Under the pieces are notes generated by a model. That model was given only the letters and a program-made list of their open reading frames with translations. It ran no database searches and was not told where the DNA came from. The translations under genes and the position numbers were made by a program. A stretch of DNA of 64,000 nt from Chloroherpetonaceae bacterium (lineage in GTDB: Bacteria; Bacteroidota; Chlorobiia; Chlorobiales; Thermochlorobacteraceae). How positions within the stretch are numbered: the stretch's first letter is position 1; every line of letters starts with the position of its first letter. The DNA lies in assembly GCA_033763895.1 (NCBI GenBank), contig JANRJQ010000007.1:1-64000 (forward strand). The letters are read 5' to 3'. Shown here piece by piece: positions 27,881 to 36,340 of this stretch.

Positions 27881-29149
27881 TTACTTTGCTGATTCTGTGA
27901 GCCCCTCGAGCCATTCACCCTTAAAAATCTTGTCCAATATTTTAACTGCTTGATCCACTTCCTTTTTGGAAATAATAAGAGGCGGTAAGAGCCGAATTAC
28001 ATTCGTATTGGTTGCATTAATGATTAACCCTTGTTTCAATGCTTTTTGTACATAATAAGAAGCATCTCGACTGACACTGATTCCAATCATGAGACCAATT
28101 TGCCGAATCGCGGTAATTTGCAAATGATTACGCCGCATCTCATCCAATTTCCATTTGAAATACGCACCGACTTCTTTTGCTTGAGTCATCAAATTCTTTT
28201 CCAACATTTCTTCAATTAAGGCTAAACCAGCTGCGGCTGCGACAGGATTTCCGCCAAATGTTGTGCCGTGAGATCCTTTTGTAAATGCTTCTTCAACGCG
28301 CTTTCCTCCGATAATTGCACCTAAAGGTAAACCTCCCCCTAAGGGCTTTGCTGCCGTAACGATATCAGGAGTTACACCGAAATTCATGTAACTGAAAAAA
28401 TCGCCTGTTCTCCCACAACCTGCTTGAACCTCATCGGCAACGATTAAAAAATGATGCTTTACAGAGAGTTCAAAAAGCAATTCAACAAATGACTTTTGTA
28501 GGGCACAAATCCCACCTTCGCCTTGAACAAACTCCACAAATACAGCTGCGGTTTTATCTGAAACTTTTGCGCGTAAATCTTCACCATCATTGAATTGAAT
28601 GGTTCCTGTTGAAGGTAAAAGGGGATAAAAACCCTCGTGATACTTCGCTTTTGGAGTAAGCGTAAGCGCGCCATAAGTTCTTCCGTGAAATCCATTCGTT
28701 AGTGAAAGAACCTCGGTTTTATGGTCAGATTTAATCGGGGAAAATTGTGTAGCCCACTTTCGCGCGAGTTTAATGGCACCATCGTTAGCTTCTGCCCCGC
28801 TATTGGAGAAAAATACTTTTGAAAGTCCTGTAAGTTCAATGAGCTTATCAGCCAAGCGGAATTGAGGCTCAAGAAGAAACAGATTGGAAGTGTGAATATA
28901 TTTTTTTGTTTGGTCGGTAATCGCTTTGATAATTTTTGGATTCCCATATCCGAGGGCATTAACGCCAATTCCGGCAATCATGTCTAAATATTTTTCGCCT
29001 GATTTGGTGTATAGATACGCGCCTTTCCCCTTTTCTATTGCAAGTGGCAAACGGCTGTAGGTATGAAAAAATAAATCACTCTCTTTTTCAAGCGTTAGAG
29101 CGTCGCTCGTAAGAACTACGGAAGATGCATCAATTTCCATTTCAATCAT
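27881..29149 (-). CDS. argD: Acetylornithine-type class III aminotransferase
   Basis: 422 residues, PLP-dependent. [56 protein letters not shown] and the PLP lysine in [14 protein letters not shown] are present. Specificity by sequence is closest to ArgD (arginine synthesis), although 4-aminobutyrate or succinylornithine substrates cannot be excluded. First gene of a three-gene set with the thioesterase and DUF192 protein. Confidence 0.85.
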   Translation of the reverse strand: MIEMEIDASSVVLTSDALTLEKESDLFFHTYSRLPLAIEKGKGAYLYTKSGEKYLDMIAGIGVNALGYGNPKIIKAITDQTKKYIHTSNLFLLEPQFRLADKLIELTGLSKVFFSNSGAEANDGAIKLARKWATQFSPIKSDHKTEVLSLTNGFHGRTYGALTLTPKAKYHEGFYPLLPSTGTIQFNDGEDLRAKVSDKTAAVFVEFVQGEGGICALQKSFVELLFELSVKHHFLIVADEVQAGCGRTGDFFSYMNFGVTPDIVTAAKPLGGGLPLGAIIGGKRVEEAFTKGSHGTTFGGNPVAAAAGLALIEEMLEKNLMTQAKEVGAYFKWKLDEMRRNHLQITAIRQIGLMIGISVSRDASYYVQKALKQGLIINATNTNVIRLLPPLIISKKEVDQAVKILDKIFKGEWLEGLTESAK

Positions 29150-29271
29150 TCTTAGTTTTAATGAGTGGCAAATGTAAGAGATTCATAAATAATTCTCTTT
29201 TACTTTTTTGAATTTTTTATGTGTCTGGAGAATTTCCAACTAAGCGCCGTTTCTATCTGATTATGCTTTTG

Positions 29272-29279
29272 TAACTTTG
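29272..29279 (+). promoter_or_regulatory. Possible Bacteroidota-type -7 box (TAACTTTG)
   Basis: TAACTTTG fits the TAnnTTTG element 19 bases before the ATG at 29298. A clear -33 element is not visible, so the match may be chance. Confidence 0.3.
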
Positions 29280-29297
29280 TATCTAAAATATTTCAAT

Positions 29298-30449
29298 ATG
29301 ATACACCAAGTAGAAAAAACAAAAAAACCCGAACTACCCATACAATTAGTTGATTTGGTAAACCTTCACCGCCGTTTATGGAACGAAATGGAACCGGAGA
29401 TTAAGAAAGTTATGGAATCGGCATCATTCATCAACGGTCCGCAAGTTGGCGAATTGGAATGTGAACTTTCGGGATATTTAGGATGTAAGTATTCAATCGG
29501 ATGTGCAAATGGAACGGATGCGCTCGTTGTTGCCTTACGAGCGTTGAATATTGGTCCGGGCGATGAAGTAATCACAACCCCATTTACATTTGCCGCAACA
29601 GTTGAAGCTATTTTACTTGTTGGCGCGACAGCTCGCTACGCCGACATTGATGCTGATACTTTCAATATCAACCCCAACTTGATACAGGATGCGATTTCAT
29701 TAAAAACCAAAGCCATTATGCCGGTTCATCTTTATGGGCAACCAGCAAATATGGAGGAGATAATGGCACTTGCGTCCAAACACGGTCTTTATGTGATTGA
29801 AGATAATGCGCAATCGTTTGGAGCACATTGGAACGGAAAAAAAGCTGGAACTTTTGGCCATATCAGCACCACAAGTTTCTTTCCGGCAAAGAACTTGGGA
29901 GCATTTGGCGATGCCGGCGGAATCTTCACAAATGATGAGGCACTTTATCAGCGGCTTAAAATGATTGCGCAACACGGTGCAAAAATTCGTTATACCCACG
30001 AGTTATTAGGGTTCAACTCACGAATTGACACCTTACAAGCCGCGGTTTTGAAGGTAAAACTCAGGCATCTTCCCTCGTTTAACCTTGCACGGCAAAAAGC
30101 GGCAGCACTTTATAATCAGTATCTTTCCGGAGTGAAAGTGAAAACGCCCATAGTTCATCCAAAAGCCGATCACATTTATCATCAATACACCATTGTTCTT
30201 GATTCGATGGAGCAGCGCGATGGCTTACAGAAATTTCTTCACGGAGCAGGAGTTCCAAGCAGCGTGCATTATCCCATTTCGCTAAATTTGCAAAAAGCCT
30301 TTTTGGATGAAAAATATCCCAAAGGCTCTTTACCAATTTCGGAATCTTTGGGAGGAAGAGTGCTTTCGCTGCCAATGCATACAGAGCTTGAGGAAGAAGA
30401 AATTGCTTATGTGGCGGATAGTATTGGGGAGTATTGCGGGTTAAGATAA
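29298..30449 (+). CDS. DegT/DnrJ/EryC1-family sugar-nucleotide aminotransferase
   Basis: 383 residues from the ATG at 29298; a TTG seven codons upstream is less likely. ANGTDALVVALRALNIGPGDEV, EDNAQSFGA, the PLP-lysine segment SFFPAKNLGAFGDAGG and GFNSRIDTLQAAVL are the family motifs. Such enzymes aminate keto-sugars bound to dTDP or UDP for surface polysaccharides; no other sugar gene lies nearby, so the product is unknown. Its end overlaps the end of the convergent hipT remnant by nine bases. Confidence 0.9.
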   Translation: MIHQVEKTKKPELPIQLVDLVNLHRRLWNEMEPEIKKVMESASFINGPQVGELECELSGYLGCKYSIGCANGTDALVVALRALNIGPGDEVITTPFTFAATVEAILLVGATARYADIDADTFNINPNLIQDAISLKTKAIMPVHLYGQPANMEEIMALASKHGLYVIEDNAQSFGAHWNGKKAGTFGHISTTSFFPAKNLGAFGDAGGIFTNDEALYQRLKMIAQHGAKIRYTHELLGFNSRIDTLQAAVLKVKLRHLPSFNLARQKAAALYNQYLSGVKVKTPIVHPKADHIYHQYTIVLDSMEQRDGLQKFLHGAGVPSSVHYPISLNLQKAFLDEKYPKGSLPISESLGGRVLSLPMHTELEEEEIAYVADSIGEYCGLR

Positions 30450-31376
30450 TTTTTGGATATTTTCACCAATTTTTTGCTTTAATTTTTTTTGAAAATTACT
30501 GTTTAAGAAGCTTTCATCGATTTTCTCATACCAAAATGGTTGAAAACTTTGAAAATTTTTAATAATTCTTGTTAATACATTTTTTTCGATTTCCAAGGTT
30601 TCACATGATTTTTCAAAATCGATAAATTTAATCTTTTTCCTTTTCCAATTAAGCGTTAACGCTAGCTCTTCTTTGTCATTTGGGTTAACTAAAAATGTTG
30701 AAACCAAGTCATAAGCCGGAGATAAAGTTAAATCCCCATTCTCATTTTCAATTATAGAAAAATTTTTAAGATGCATATCTGAATTTCCGACGAGAAATGA
30801 GAATATAACGACTTCAAAAAAATTCACAATATCCAAACCGGGGTTTGAGGAGTAACGCTGAATTAGCTTCCCTATTTGTTCGTAACTCCCTTTGTATTTA
30901 TCTTAAGTCATTCTTTCGGCGATCTGACAAAAATCTTCCATTCTTCTTTTCATAGAATCCACACGGTCTATTCTTTTCGTGATATAAGATAAACTACCAG
31001 AGTTCATTCTTATTAGTGAATTGGTGACCGTTTTTATTCCCGAAATTTCGGCAAGTTTCATCGTTAAATGCTCTACTTCTGGCAAATGTGGATAATCTTT
31101 GGTTGGTGGCTTAAATATGTATTCACCCCACAAACCTACAATTGTAAATCGATTCCCTTTATTCTGAGATGAACTTATAGTAAGCGATAATTTTGGTTGA
31201 AATCCGGTTAGTGAAATTTGTTTCTTAATTACTTCTTTTGCTAAATCGATAACACTTTTTTCTGTTATTTCAAGAAGTGGTGGCATAGGCAAGCCAAATA
31301 TTTTTTTTGAGCACTTTTTATGAAAATCAATTTCAGGTGGTTCAAGTTCTCTATAGCAAAAAAGGCATTTATTCAT
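30441..31376 (-). pseudogene. hipT: HipT/HipA-like kinase toxin with one in-frame nonsense codon
   Basis: The ATG at 31376 opens a 311-residue frame: a Cys pair start (CLFCYRELEPPEIDFHKKC), TGFQPKLSLTI, GEYIFKPPT with the ATP lysine, VEHLTMKLAEISG and ITKRIDR. At 30903-30905 a TAA follows AERMT. The same frame then continues without a gap as DKYKGSYEQIGKLIQRYSS through the catalytic loop NSDMHLKNFSI and the metal motif SPAYDL to the normal C-terminus. Related proteins read AERLTEDKY, so GAA has become TAA. The gene is otherwise whole: a recent nonsense mutation, a sequencing error or readthrough. HipT is a Ser/Thr kinase toxin of tripartite HipBST systems. Confidence 0.85.
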
Positions 31377-31383
31377 ATTTATT

Positions 31384-31709
31384 TTAATCCTTATTTTCAA
31401 TACTTACAGCACCAATACAATCTTTGCAACAAACCAATAATAGACCCATTCTATCTCGAGGATTCAATTTCCAGTTCTTTTCAGCAATAAGAAGCAACCA
31501 GCCTTCTGGGATTAATCCATCGAAGTAAGGGAATAGTACTTTACTTTTGAAAGGTGCTTCCTGAAGAGGAAAATTTACGCTGATTGGAATTGCTTCTTTT
31601 TGAGAAAGATATTTTTTGTCATACTGAAAGAAATACCCTTCGAAGGATTCCCATACTTCACCTACTTTTTATCATATAACAGTACATTCCCACTTCTAAT
31701 TTTCATCAT
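31384..31709 (-). pseudogene. hipS: HipS-like antitoxin subunit, frameshifted
   Basis: ATG at 31709 (overlapping the hipB stop as ATGA) begins MMKIRSGNVLLYDKK, then hits a stop. Shifting at the A5 tract 31666-31670 by one base (A6) continues VGEVWESFEGYFFQYDKKYL, LFPYFDGLIPEGWLLLIAEK and CCKDCIGAVSI to the stop at 31384. This matches the small HipA N-terminal subdomain that is encoded separately as HipS, the antitoxin of HipBST. A one-base loss in a homopolymer has therefore broken it, unless the base is a sequencing error or frameshifting restores it. Confidence 0.8.
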
Positions 31710-31909
31710 TCACCTCTCTTCATTTTCACCGGCCCTGCTTCGTGGCCAAAGAGTTTCAAAATTTGATTGACTTTATCCAAGCGAAGAGTCTTTTTCCCGC
31801 GCTCCAATTCGCGAACAAACCTTAGGCCAACACCGGCTTTATAGGCCATTTCTGACTGCGTAAGCCCTGCTTCTTTACGTTTCGCTTTAACAAATTCTTT
31901 AATCGTCAT
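31706..31909 (-). CDS. hipB: HipB-like XRE-family DNA-binding protein
   Basis: 67 residues from the ATG at 31909; a GTG at 31927 would add six residues. The helix-turn-helix AKRKEAGLTQSEMAYKAGV, LRFVRELERGKKTLRLDKVNQILKLFG is a complete Cro/C1-type domain. It is the intact first gene of a HipB-HipS-HipT order and likely represses its own operon. The later start is preferred because an operator-like palindrome lies directly in front of it. Confidence 0.85.
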   Translation of the reverse strand: MTIKEFVKAKRKEAGLTQSEMAYKAGVGLRFVRELERGKKTLRLDKVNQILKLFGHEAGPVKMKRGE

Positions 31910-31924
31910 ATACCCTAACGGGTT
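31909..31924 (-). promoter_or_regulatory. Operator-like half-palindrome O2 at the hipB start
   Basis: TATACCCTAACGGGTT on the plus strand repeats the sequence of O1 with 13 of 15 core bases alike. Its centre is 41 bases from that of O1, about four helix turns. Confidence 0.55.
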
Positions 31925-31949
31925 CACTTTTAATAAAAAACACTGTTTT

Positions 31950-31967
31950 TATACCTGAACGGGTATA
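31950..31967 (-). promoter_or_regulatory. Operator-like palindrome O1 upstream of hipB
   Basis: TATACCTGAACGGGTATA contains perfect inverted arms TATACC/GGTATA. The form recalls the E. coli HipB operator TATCC-N8-GGATA. A TATATT sequence beside it on the minus strand could be the -10 box. Confidence 0.6.
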
Positions 31968-31984
31968 ATATAAGTAAAATCATT

Positions 31985-32009
31985 AAAAAAAGTACCCTTT
32001 CGGGTACTT
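31985..32009 (-). terminator. Terminator after the M16 protease gene
   Basis: Minus strand stem AAGTACCC/GGGTACTT with a GAAA loop followed by seven T, 27 bases after the stop. It shields the hip locus from read-through. Confidence 0.85.
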
Positions 32010-32035
32010 CTCAAAATTTTCATCAATTAGCTTGG

Positions 32036-33283
32036 TTATTTTTTGGGAAGATACTTTAAAACGGAGAATTTGGATCGATCGAAAAGGTGAGAAGCGAGCG
32101 TGCGAATATCGGAGGCAGAAACGGAATCGACTTCATCGATGACTTCAGCGATTTCGCGAAACCTGCCGAAGTAATAAAAATCTTGTGAAAGATGCCCTGC
32201 TCTTGAAGACATGCTTTCTTGTGCCATAATGAGCCCACCTTTTAGTTGGGCTTTGCTCAGTTCAAGTTCCTTTTGGCTTGGCGCTTTTGACGCTAATTTT
32301 TCAAGCTCTTGATAAATGAGTTTTTCTGACTTGTCTAGCTTATTCTTATCGGTGCCGATATAGACATTAAAAAGATTTGTTTCATCAGATGTGAGGAACG
32401 AAGAAAAAACCGAATAAGCGAGCCCGTGACGCTCACGAAGTTCAAGATTCAGCCGCGAACTCATTCCACCGCCCAAAATGGTATTAAGTAGATTCATCGC
32501 GTAGTAATCTTTATCGCTACGGCTAAAAGGAAACCCAAGCAAGAGATGCGCTTGTTGAATGGGTTTTTTCACTTCCCTTTCTTTTTTCTGATAGGCTTTC
32601 ATAGGAAATCCGGTGCGATTTGGTCGTTTTGGATTTCTTCGGTCAGGGATAAATGACTGAGCAAGCTTAACAAGAGTCTCGTGTTTGACATGCCCGGCAG
32701 CGGCGAGAGTCATTTGATCGGTGGTGTAACGCTCTTGCATAAAGTCGAGTGCCATTTTTCGTGTAATGCCACGAACACTTTTTTCAGTGCCACCTATTGG
32801 AAAACCCAGCGGATGTTCGCCGTAGAGAAGCTTATCGAAATCGTCGTGAATGACATCGTCGGGCGTATCATCGGCGCTTTTGATTTCTTCGATAATGACA
32901 TCTTTTTCTTTCTCGACTTCTTCTTTTGGGAAGGTCGGATGAAAAACCAAATCGGAAATGACATCAACCGCGGTGGGGAGAAATTCATCGAGCACACGGG
33001 CGTAAAAGCAGGTTCTTTCTTTGGTGGTAAAAGCATTCAAGTAACCTCCCACTTGCTCAAGGCTTCGTGAGATTTCAACAAAGTTTCGATTTTTTGTTCC
33101 CTTAAAGACCAAATGCTCAATAAAATGAGCCATTCCGTTGTTGGATTTATCTTCGTCGCGCGAACCAGTATTAGTCCATATTCCAACAGAAACACTGCGA
33201 ACGGTGGGTACAAACTCACTTAAAACCGTGAGCCCATTTGGAAGAACCGTTTTTTCGACGGTTGATTTTTCTTTGTAGGTCAT
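32036..33283 (-). CDS. M16-family zinc metalloprotease
   Basis: 415 residues from the ATG at 33283. The inverted zinc motif HFIEHLVFKG (HxxEH) with the downstream Glu in EKDVIIEEIK forms the active site. The C-terminal half carries LGFPFSRSDKDYYAMNLLNTILGGGMSSRLN, GLAYSVFSSF, the non-catalytic M16 domain. Size fits the processing-peptidase/PqqL-like single-chain type. The frame runs open to 33520, but that upstream part overlaps another gene and lacks M16 similarity, so the later start is chosen. No signal peptide is seen, so it is probably cytoplasmic. Confidence 0.9.
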   Translation of the reverse strand: MTYKEKSTVEKTVLPNGLTVLSEFVPTVRSVSVGIWTNTGSRDEDKSNNGMAHFIEHLVFKGTKNRNFVEISRSLEQVGGYLNAFTTKERTCFYARVLDEFLPTAVDVISDLVFHPTFPKEEVEKEKDVIIEEIKSADDTPDDVIHDDFDKLLYGEHPLGFPIGGTEKSVRGITRKMALDFMQERYTTDQMTLAAAGHVKHETLVKLAQSFIPDRRNPKRPNRTGFPMKAYQKKEREVKKPIQQAHLLLGFPFSRSDKDYYAMNLLNTILGGGMSSRLNLELRERHGLAYSVFSSFLTSDETNLFNVYIGTDKNKLDKSEKLIYQELEKLASKAPSQKELELSKAQLKGGLIMAQESMSSRAGHLSQDFYYFGRFREIAEVIDEVDSVSASDIRTLASHLFDRSKFSVLKYLPKK

Positions 33284-33413
33284 AACGCTTGAAGTAAGCG
33301 CCTTTTGCTTTGACCCTAATGCTTTACGAAAAGTTCTATTCAATTGGATAAAGAATAATGAGTTAATAAAAAAGTGTATTCGATGAGCGTAGATTTCATC
33401 AATTATTTTTCGT

Positions 33414-33797
33414 TCAAATTGGGAGAGATAAATCTGGTTTTGACATTTTGCCAAAATGAATTTCATCAACATACCACCACCAATGCGATTTCGGATAAGT
33501 CTTTCGGTGTGATTCATCAAGCAGGCCTAAACCGAATTCATAAACTTCAAGATATTGATAAGCATTTTGAAGTACAATGGCATCGCAACGCCGGACTTCT
33601 CTAGCTTGTTCATTAGTAAGTTCGGACTTTCTGATTTCGATATCGCTTCGGTAAAAAAGGAACTCGTCGTACCCTTCAATCCAAATTTCTTCGGGGTCGC
33701 CGAGATCGCGGCAATATCGTGAGTAAATTCTCACCAATTCATCCATCGTAAAGCCTCGCGAGGCATAGAGATGCGGTGTTTTTTCTTTTTTATCCAA
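33414..33797 (-). CDS. Conserved-looking hypothetical protein
   Basis: 127 residues, hydrophilic, rich in aromatic and acidic residues (MDELVRIYSRYCRDLGDPEE, YPKSHWWWYVDEIHFGKM). I recognise no family. It lies 18 bases after the RpiB-like gene in the same direction, and codon use resembles its neighbours, so it is likely a real co-transcribed gene. There is no catalytic motif, signal or membrane helix. Confidence 0.55.
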   Translation of the reverse strand: MDKKEKTPHLYASRGFTMDELVRIYSRYCRDLGDPEEIWIEGYDEFLFYRSDIEIRKSELTNEQAREVRRCDAIVLQNAYQYLEVYEFGLGLLDESHRKTYPKSHWWWYVDEIHFGKMSKPDLSLPI

Positions 33798-33815
33798 GTT
33801 AGAACGCTTGTTAAT

Positions 33816-34451
33816 TCAATAGGTTTTAAGAAATTTTTTTTCAATCGCTTCGACTTTTGAGAGTCGGGTTTGATGGCGTTCACCTTCAAACGGTGTGGTA
33901 ATAAATGTCGTTACAATCCGCTTAATCACTTCGATTCCCAAAGCGCGAGCGCCAAGCGTGAGCACATTGGCATTACCGTGTCCGCGTGCAATTTGGGCTG
34001 AAAATTCATTATAGCACAATGCCGCGCGAATCCCGGGCATTTTGTTCAACACAATGGCAGATGCAGTTCCTACCCCATCAATCATAATTCCAAATGTTGC
34101 TCTTCCTGTACGAACAGCTTCACCCACTTTTTCGGCGAAATCGGGGTAATCGCAAGACGATTCGGAATCGGTTCCGAAATCAAGCAAACGATAATTTTTA
34201 TCTGCAAGCAGTTTTTTCAAATCGGTTTTCGTTTGAAAACCGGAGTGATCTGAACCAATGGCAATGGTTAATTGAGAGGGTTCGGGAAGCGGTTTTGTTG
34301 CCTTCAACTTTGAAATAAGCTTTATGCCAAATTCCTTAGCACGGTCTTTGGCAAGCGGCGTCACGAGCGACACTGAGGTAAGTTCTATTTCTGATTTCCC
34401 ACTTCTTTTCGCAGCAAGAATATCTTTTTCGGTGATTAAGGTCTTTCCCAT
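33816..34451 (-). CDS. RpiB/LacAB-like isomerase with N-terminal extension, catalytic Cys absent
   Basis: 211 residues from the ATG at 34451. The C-terminal ~150 residues are RpiB-like: IAIGSDHSGFQTKTDLKKLL, DYPDFAEKVGEAV, GHGNANVLTLGARALG, with the phosphate- and ring-opening residues Asp/His in place. The segment that is normally GI.ICGTGIG reads GIMIDGVGTA, so the catalytic cysteine is Asp. The N-terminal ~60 residues (TEKDILAAKRSGKSEIELTS, VTPLAKDRAKEFGIKL) are extra. A similar leader occurs, as I recall, on proteins linked to bacterial microcompartments. A ribose-5-phosphate isomerase role is therefore doubtful. An earlier start at 34517 would overlap xseB and is unlikely. Confidence 0.8.
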   Translation of the reverse strand: MGKTLITEKDILAAKRSGKSEIELTSVSLVTPLAKDRAKEFGIKLISKLKATKPLPEPSQLTIAIGSDHSGFQTKTDLKKLLADKNYRLLDFGTDSESSCDYPDFAEKVGEAVRTGRATFGIMIDGVGTASAIVLNKMPGIRAALCYNEFSAQIARGHGNANVLTLGARALGIEVIKRIVTTFITTPFEGERHQTRLSKVEAIEKKFLKTY

Positions 34452-34486
34452 TTTTGCAGTAAATTCATACAAATCTAATTGAAACA

Positions 34487-34759
34487 ATGCCGAAAAAAAA
34501 CGCTGACACCGCCCCAATCGATTTTTCTCAAAAGAAACTTGAAGAACTTATTGCACGATTGCAAGTCATTTCCGAAGAGATTCAAAACGAATCAACCGGA
34601 ATTGAAGATGCGATATTGCTTTATGAAGAAGGCCAATCGATTGCAAAGCATTGCAGTGAAAGGCTAAACACCATACAAAAAAAACTCGAGGTACTGAATC
34701 CGGCTCTCTTTGCAGTGGATATGAAAAAAACCTTAGATACAAGTGAAGACGATGAATAA
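34487..34759 (+). CDS. xseB: Exodeoxyribonuclease VII small subunit
   Basis: 90 residues. SQKKLEELIARLQVISEEIQ, GIEDAILLYEEGQSIAKHCSERL is the characteristic two-helix hairpin of XseB, which binds the coiled-coil of XseA in the single-strand exonuclease. xseA is not in this window. The gene sits between two minus-strand genes and ends directly against cruA. Confidence 0.88.
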   Translation: MPKKNADTAPIDFSQKKLEELIARLQVISEEIQNESTGIEDAILLYEEGQSIAKHCSERLNTIQKKLEVLNPALFAVDMKKTLDTSEDDE

Positions 34760-36301
34760 TTATCGCTTTAAGACCTCTGCTGCAGCCCACCCTGTCCAGT
34801 TTTTCAGCCAACTCACACTTCCTGAAATACCCAGTTTTTGATAAGTAATAGGGAAAATTTTAGGATACTTCGCACCCACGGTTAAAATCAAAGTGGTAAA
34901 ATCTTGTAAAGACATTTCATCACGAAACATCGTCTCCCGATACCTTGGCGGTAATTCGTCAAGCACAATCATGATTTGATTCATCAACTCATTAACAAAA
35001 TTCGGCTCATCGGTTGATTCATTGTAGCACATAAATTTCATCAGGTTGGACATAATCGCGACATTGGGTTCATACGCATTGATTTCGGAAAGCCGCTCAA
35101 CACTGAGGTCATTTTGATCGAATGCCTCTGCAAATTTCGAAACCGTTCGCTCCAGATTTCTCACCATCGAGCCAAAGCCGCAAAAAGTCAGTGGCGATGA
35201 GAGAGAAGCTGCATCACCCAATAAAATCAAGCGATGAGCGGCAGTCACGCGCGTTTTGCCGAATCCATCATGATGATAAGCCGGTATGATTCCAAAAACT
35301 GGTTTGATAATCTTGAATTCTTTTGAGGGCTTTTTGTAGGCTGGTAACTTTTCAAAATAGATTTCAAAAAGATTCAAGAGTGATTTATCGGCCAGAGACT
35401 CAAGCTTATCATAAAAAAAGAGATAAGTTGTAAACTCATGATTTGTTGCCGGGAAGCCTTCCCAAATTAATTGACGGTGGGCTTCGGCAGGTTCATTACT
35501 CAAAAGAATTTCTCCAATGTCGTAATCAATTCCTTCTAACCCTGAAGCCAAAGTGCCAACGGTTGGACAAACATGCGTTTGAGGCCGTGCAAAGCCATCC
35601 ACCGTGTTGAGTTGCATTGCAAGGGGCGACATCACGCCCATTGCATCAGCAAAGGCTTTTGCACGATAATACTTTGTTTCGCCATCCTTTTGAACCTCAA
35701 CCGTCACTGAATCTTTGCCTTGAAATAATCGCTTAAATTCCGTTTGCCCTAAAACCAAATTCCCCTCACTTGAATTGACTTTTTTCAACGCATGATTCAG
35801 GATAATATCGGAATCAATGGCGCAATCAAGTACTTTATCGATGAAAAGCCGCTTAACATTAGACTTTGCGGCAAATTCCACAAAACCGGTTTTATAAGAT
35901 TTGGTGATTGCTTTTTCACTTTCTGAAAGCGACATAAAGCCCATTGCATCAAGCCTCTGCAATTCGCGCAAAGAGATATTCCAATCGCGATGTGTTTTTG
36001 CGGGTGTGTGTTTATCGATAAGCAAGATTTTCTTGTTGTAAAGCGAAGTCAGTGCAGCAGCGTGCAAGAGCCCAAGGGTCGCGCCCGAATAGATGACATC
36101 AAATTCGCCGGAAATGACGGCAGAATTAGGGAGTTCCGATTCGGAGAAAAGAACTTTTGGCGGTGGTATAGCTTCCCCTAACCCCACGTGCGACCAATAT
36201 CGATCAATTTCTTGAATTCGTTTGAGCCAATACTCTCCGTTTTGAATATGGGAGAAATAATGATGGGTTAATGGATGTGTTGATTGAATAGTGCTAAGCA
36301 T
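34760..36301 (-). CDS. cruA: CruA-type lycopene cyclase
   Basis: 513 residues (ATG at 36301; another at 36319 is possible). FDVIYSGATLGLLHAAALTS with KKILLIDKH is the FAD-binding fold start, RDWNISLRELQRLDAMGFMS and RLILLGDAASLSSPLTFCGFG are conserved in the CruA family, where the latter holds the FAD ring. CruA cyclises lycopene ends to beta-rings and is found in green sulfur bacteria and cyanobacteria, so this gene is a strong lineage hint. It is third in an operon-like set with a DUF2520 protein and an unknown protein. Confidence 0.88.
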   Translation of the reverse strand: MLSTIQSTHPLTHHYFSHIQNGEYWLKRIQEIDRYWSHVGLGEAIPPPKVLFSESELPNSAVISGEFDVIYSGATLGLLHAAALTSLYNKKILLIDKHTPAKTHRDWNISLRELQRLDAMGFMSLSESEKAITKSYKTGFVEFAAKSNVKRLFIDKVLDCAIDSDIILNHALKKVNSSEGNLVLGQTEFKRLFQGKDSVTVEVQKDGETKYYRAKAFADAMGVMSPLAMQLNTVDGFARPQTHVCPTVGTLASGLEGIDYDIGEILLSNEPAEAHRQLIWEGFPATNHEFTTYLFFYDKLESLADKSLLNLFEIYFEKLPAYKKPSKEFKIIKPVFGIIPAYHHDGFGKTRVTAAHRLILLGDAASLSSPLTFCGFGSMVRNLERTVSKFAEAFDQNDLSVERLSEINAYEPNVAIMSNLMKFMCYNESTDEPNFVNELMNQIMIVLDELPPRYRETMFRDEMSLQDFTTLILTVGAKYPKIFPITYQKLGISGSVSWLKNWTGWAAAEVLKR

Positions 36302-36340
36302 AATTGAAATGATGAGCAAAAATAAATCTGCTCATGTAAT

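Noticed and set aside
33284-33520. Upstream extension of the M16 protease
   Set aside because: It overlaps the hypothetical gene 33414-33797 and has no M16 similarity.
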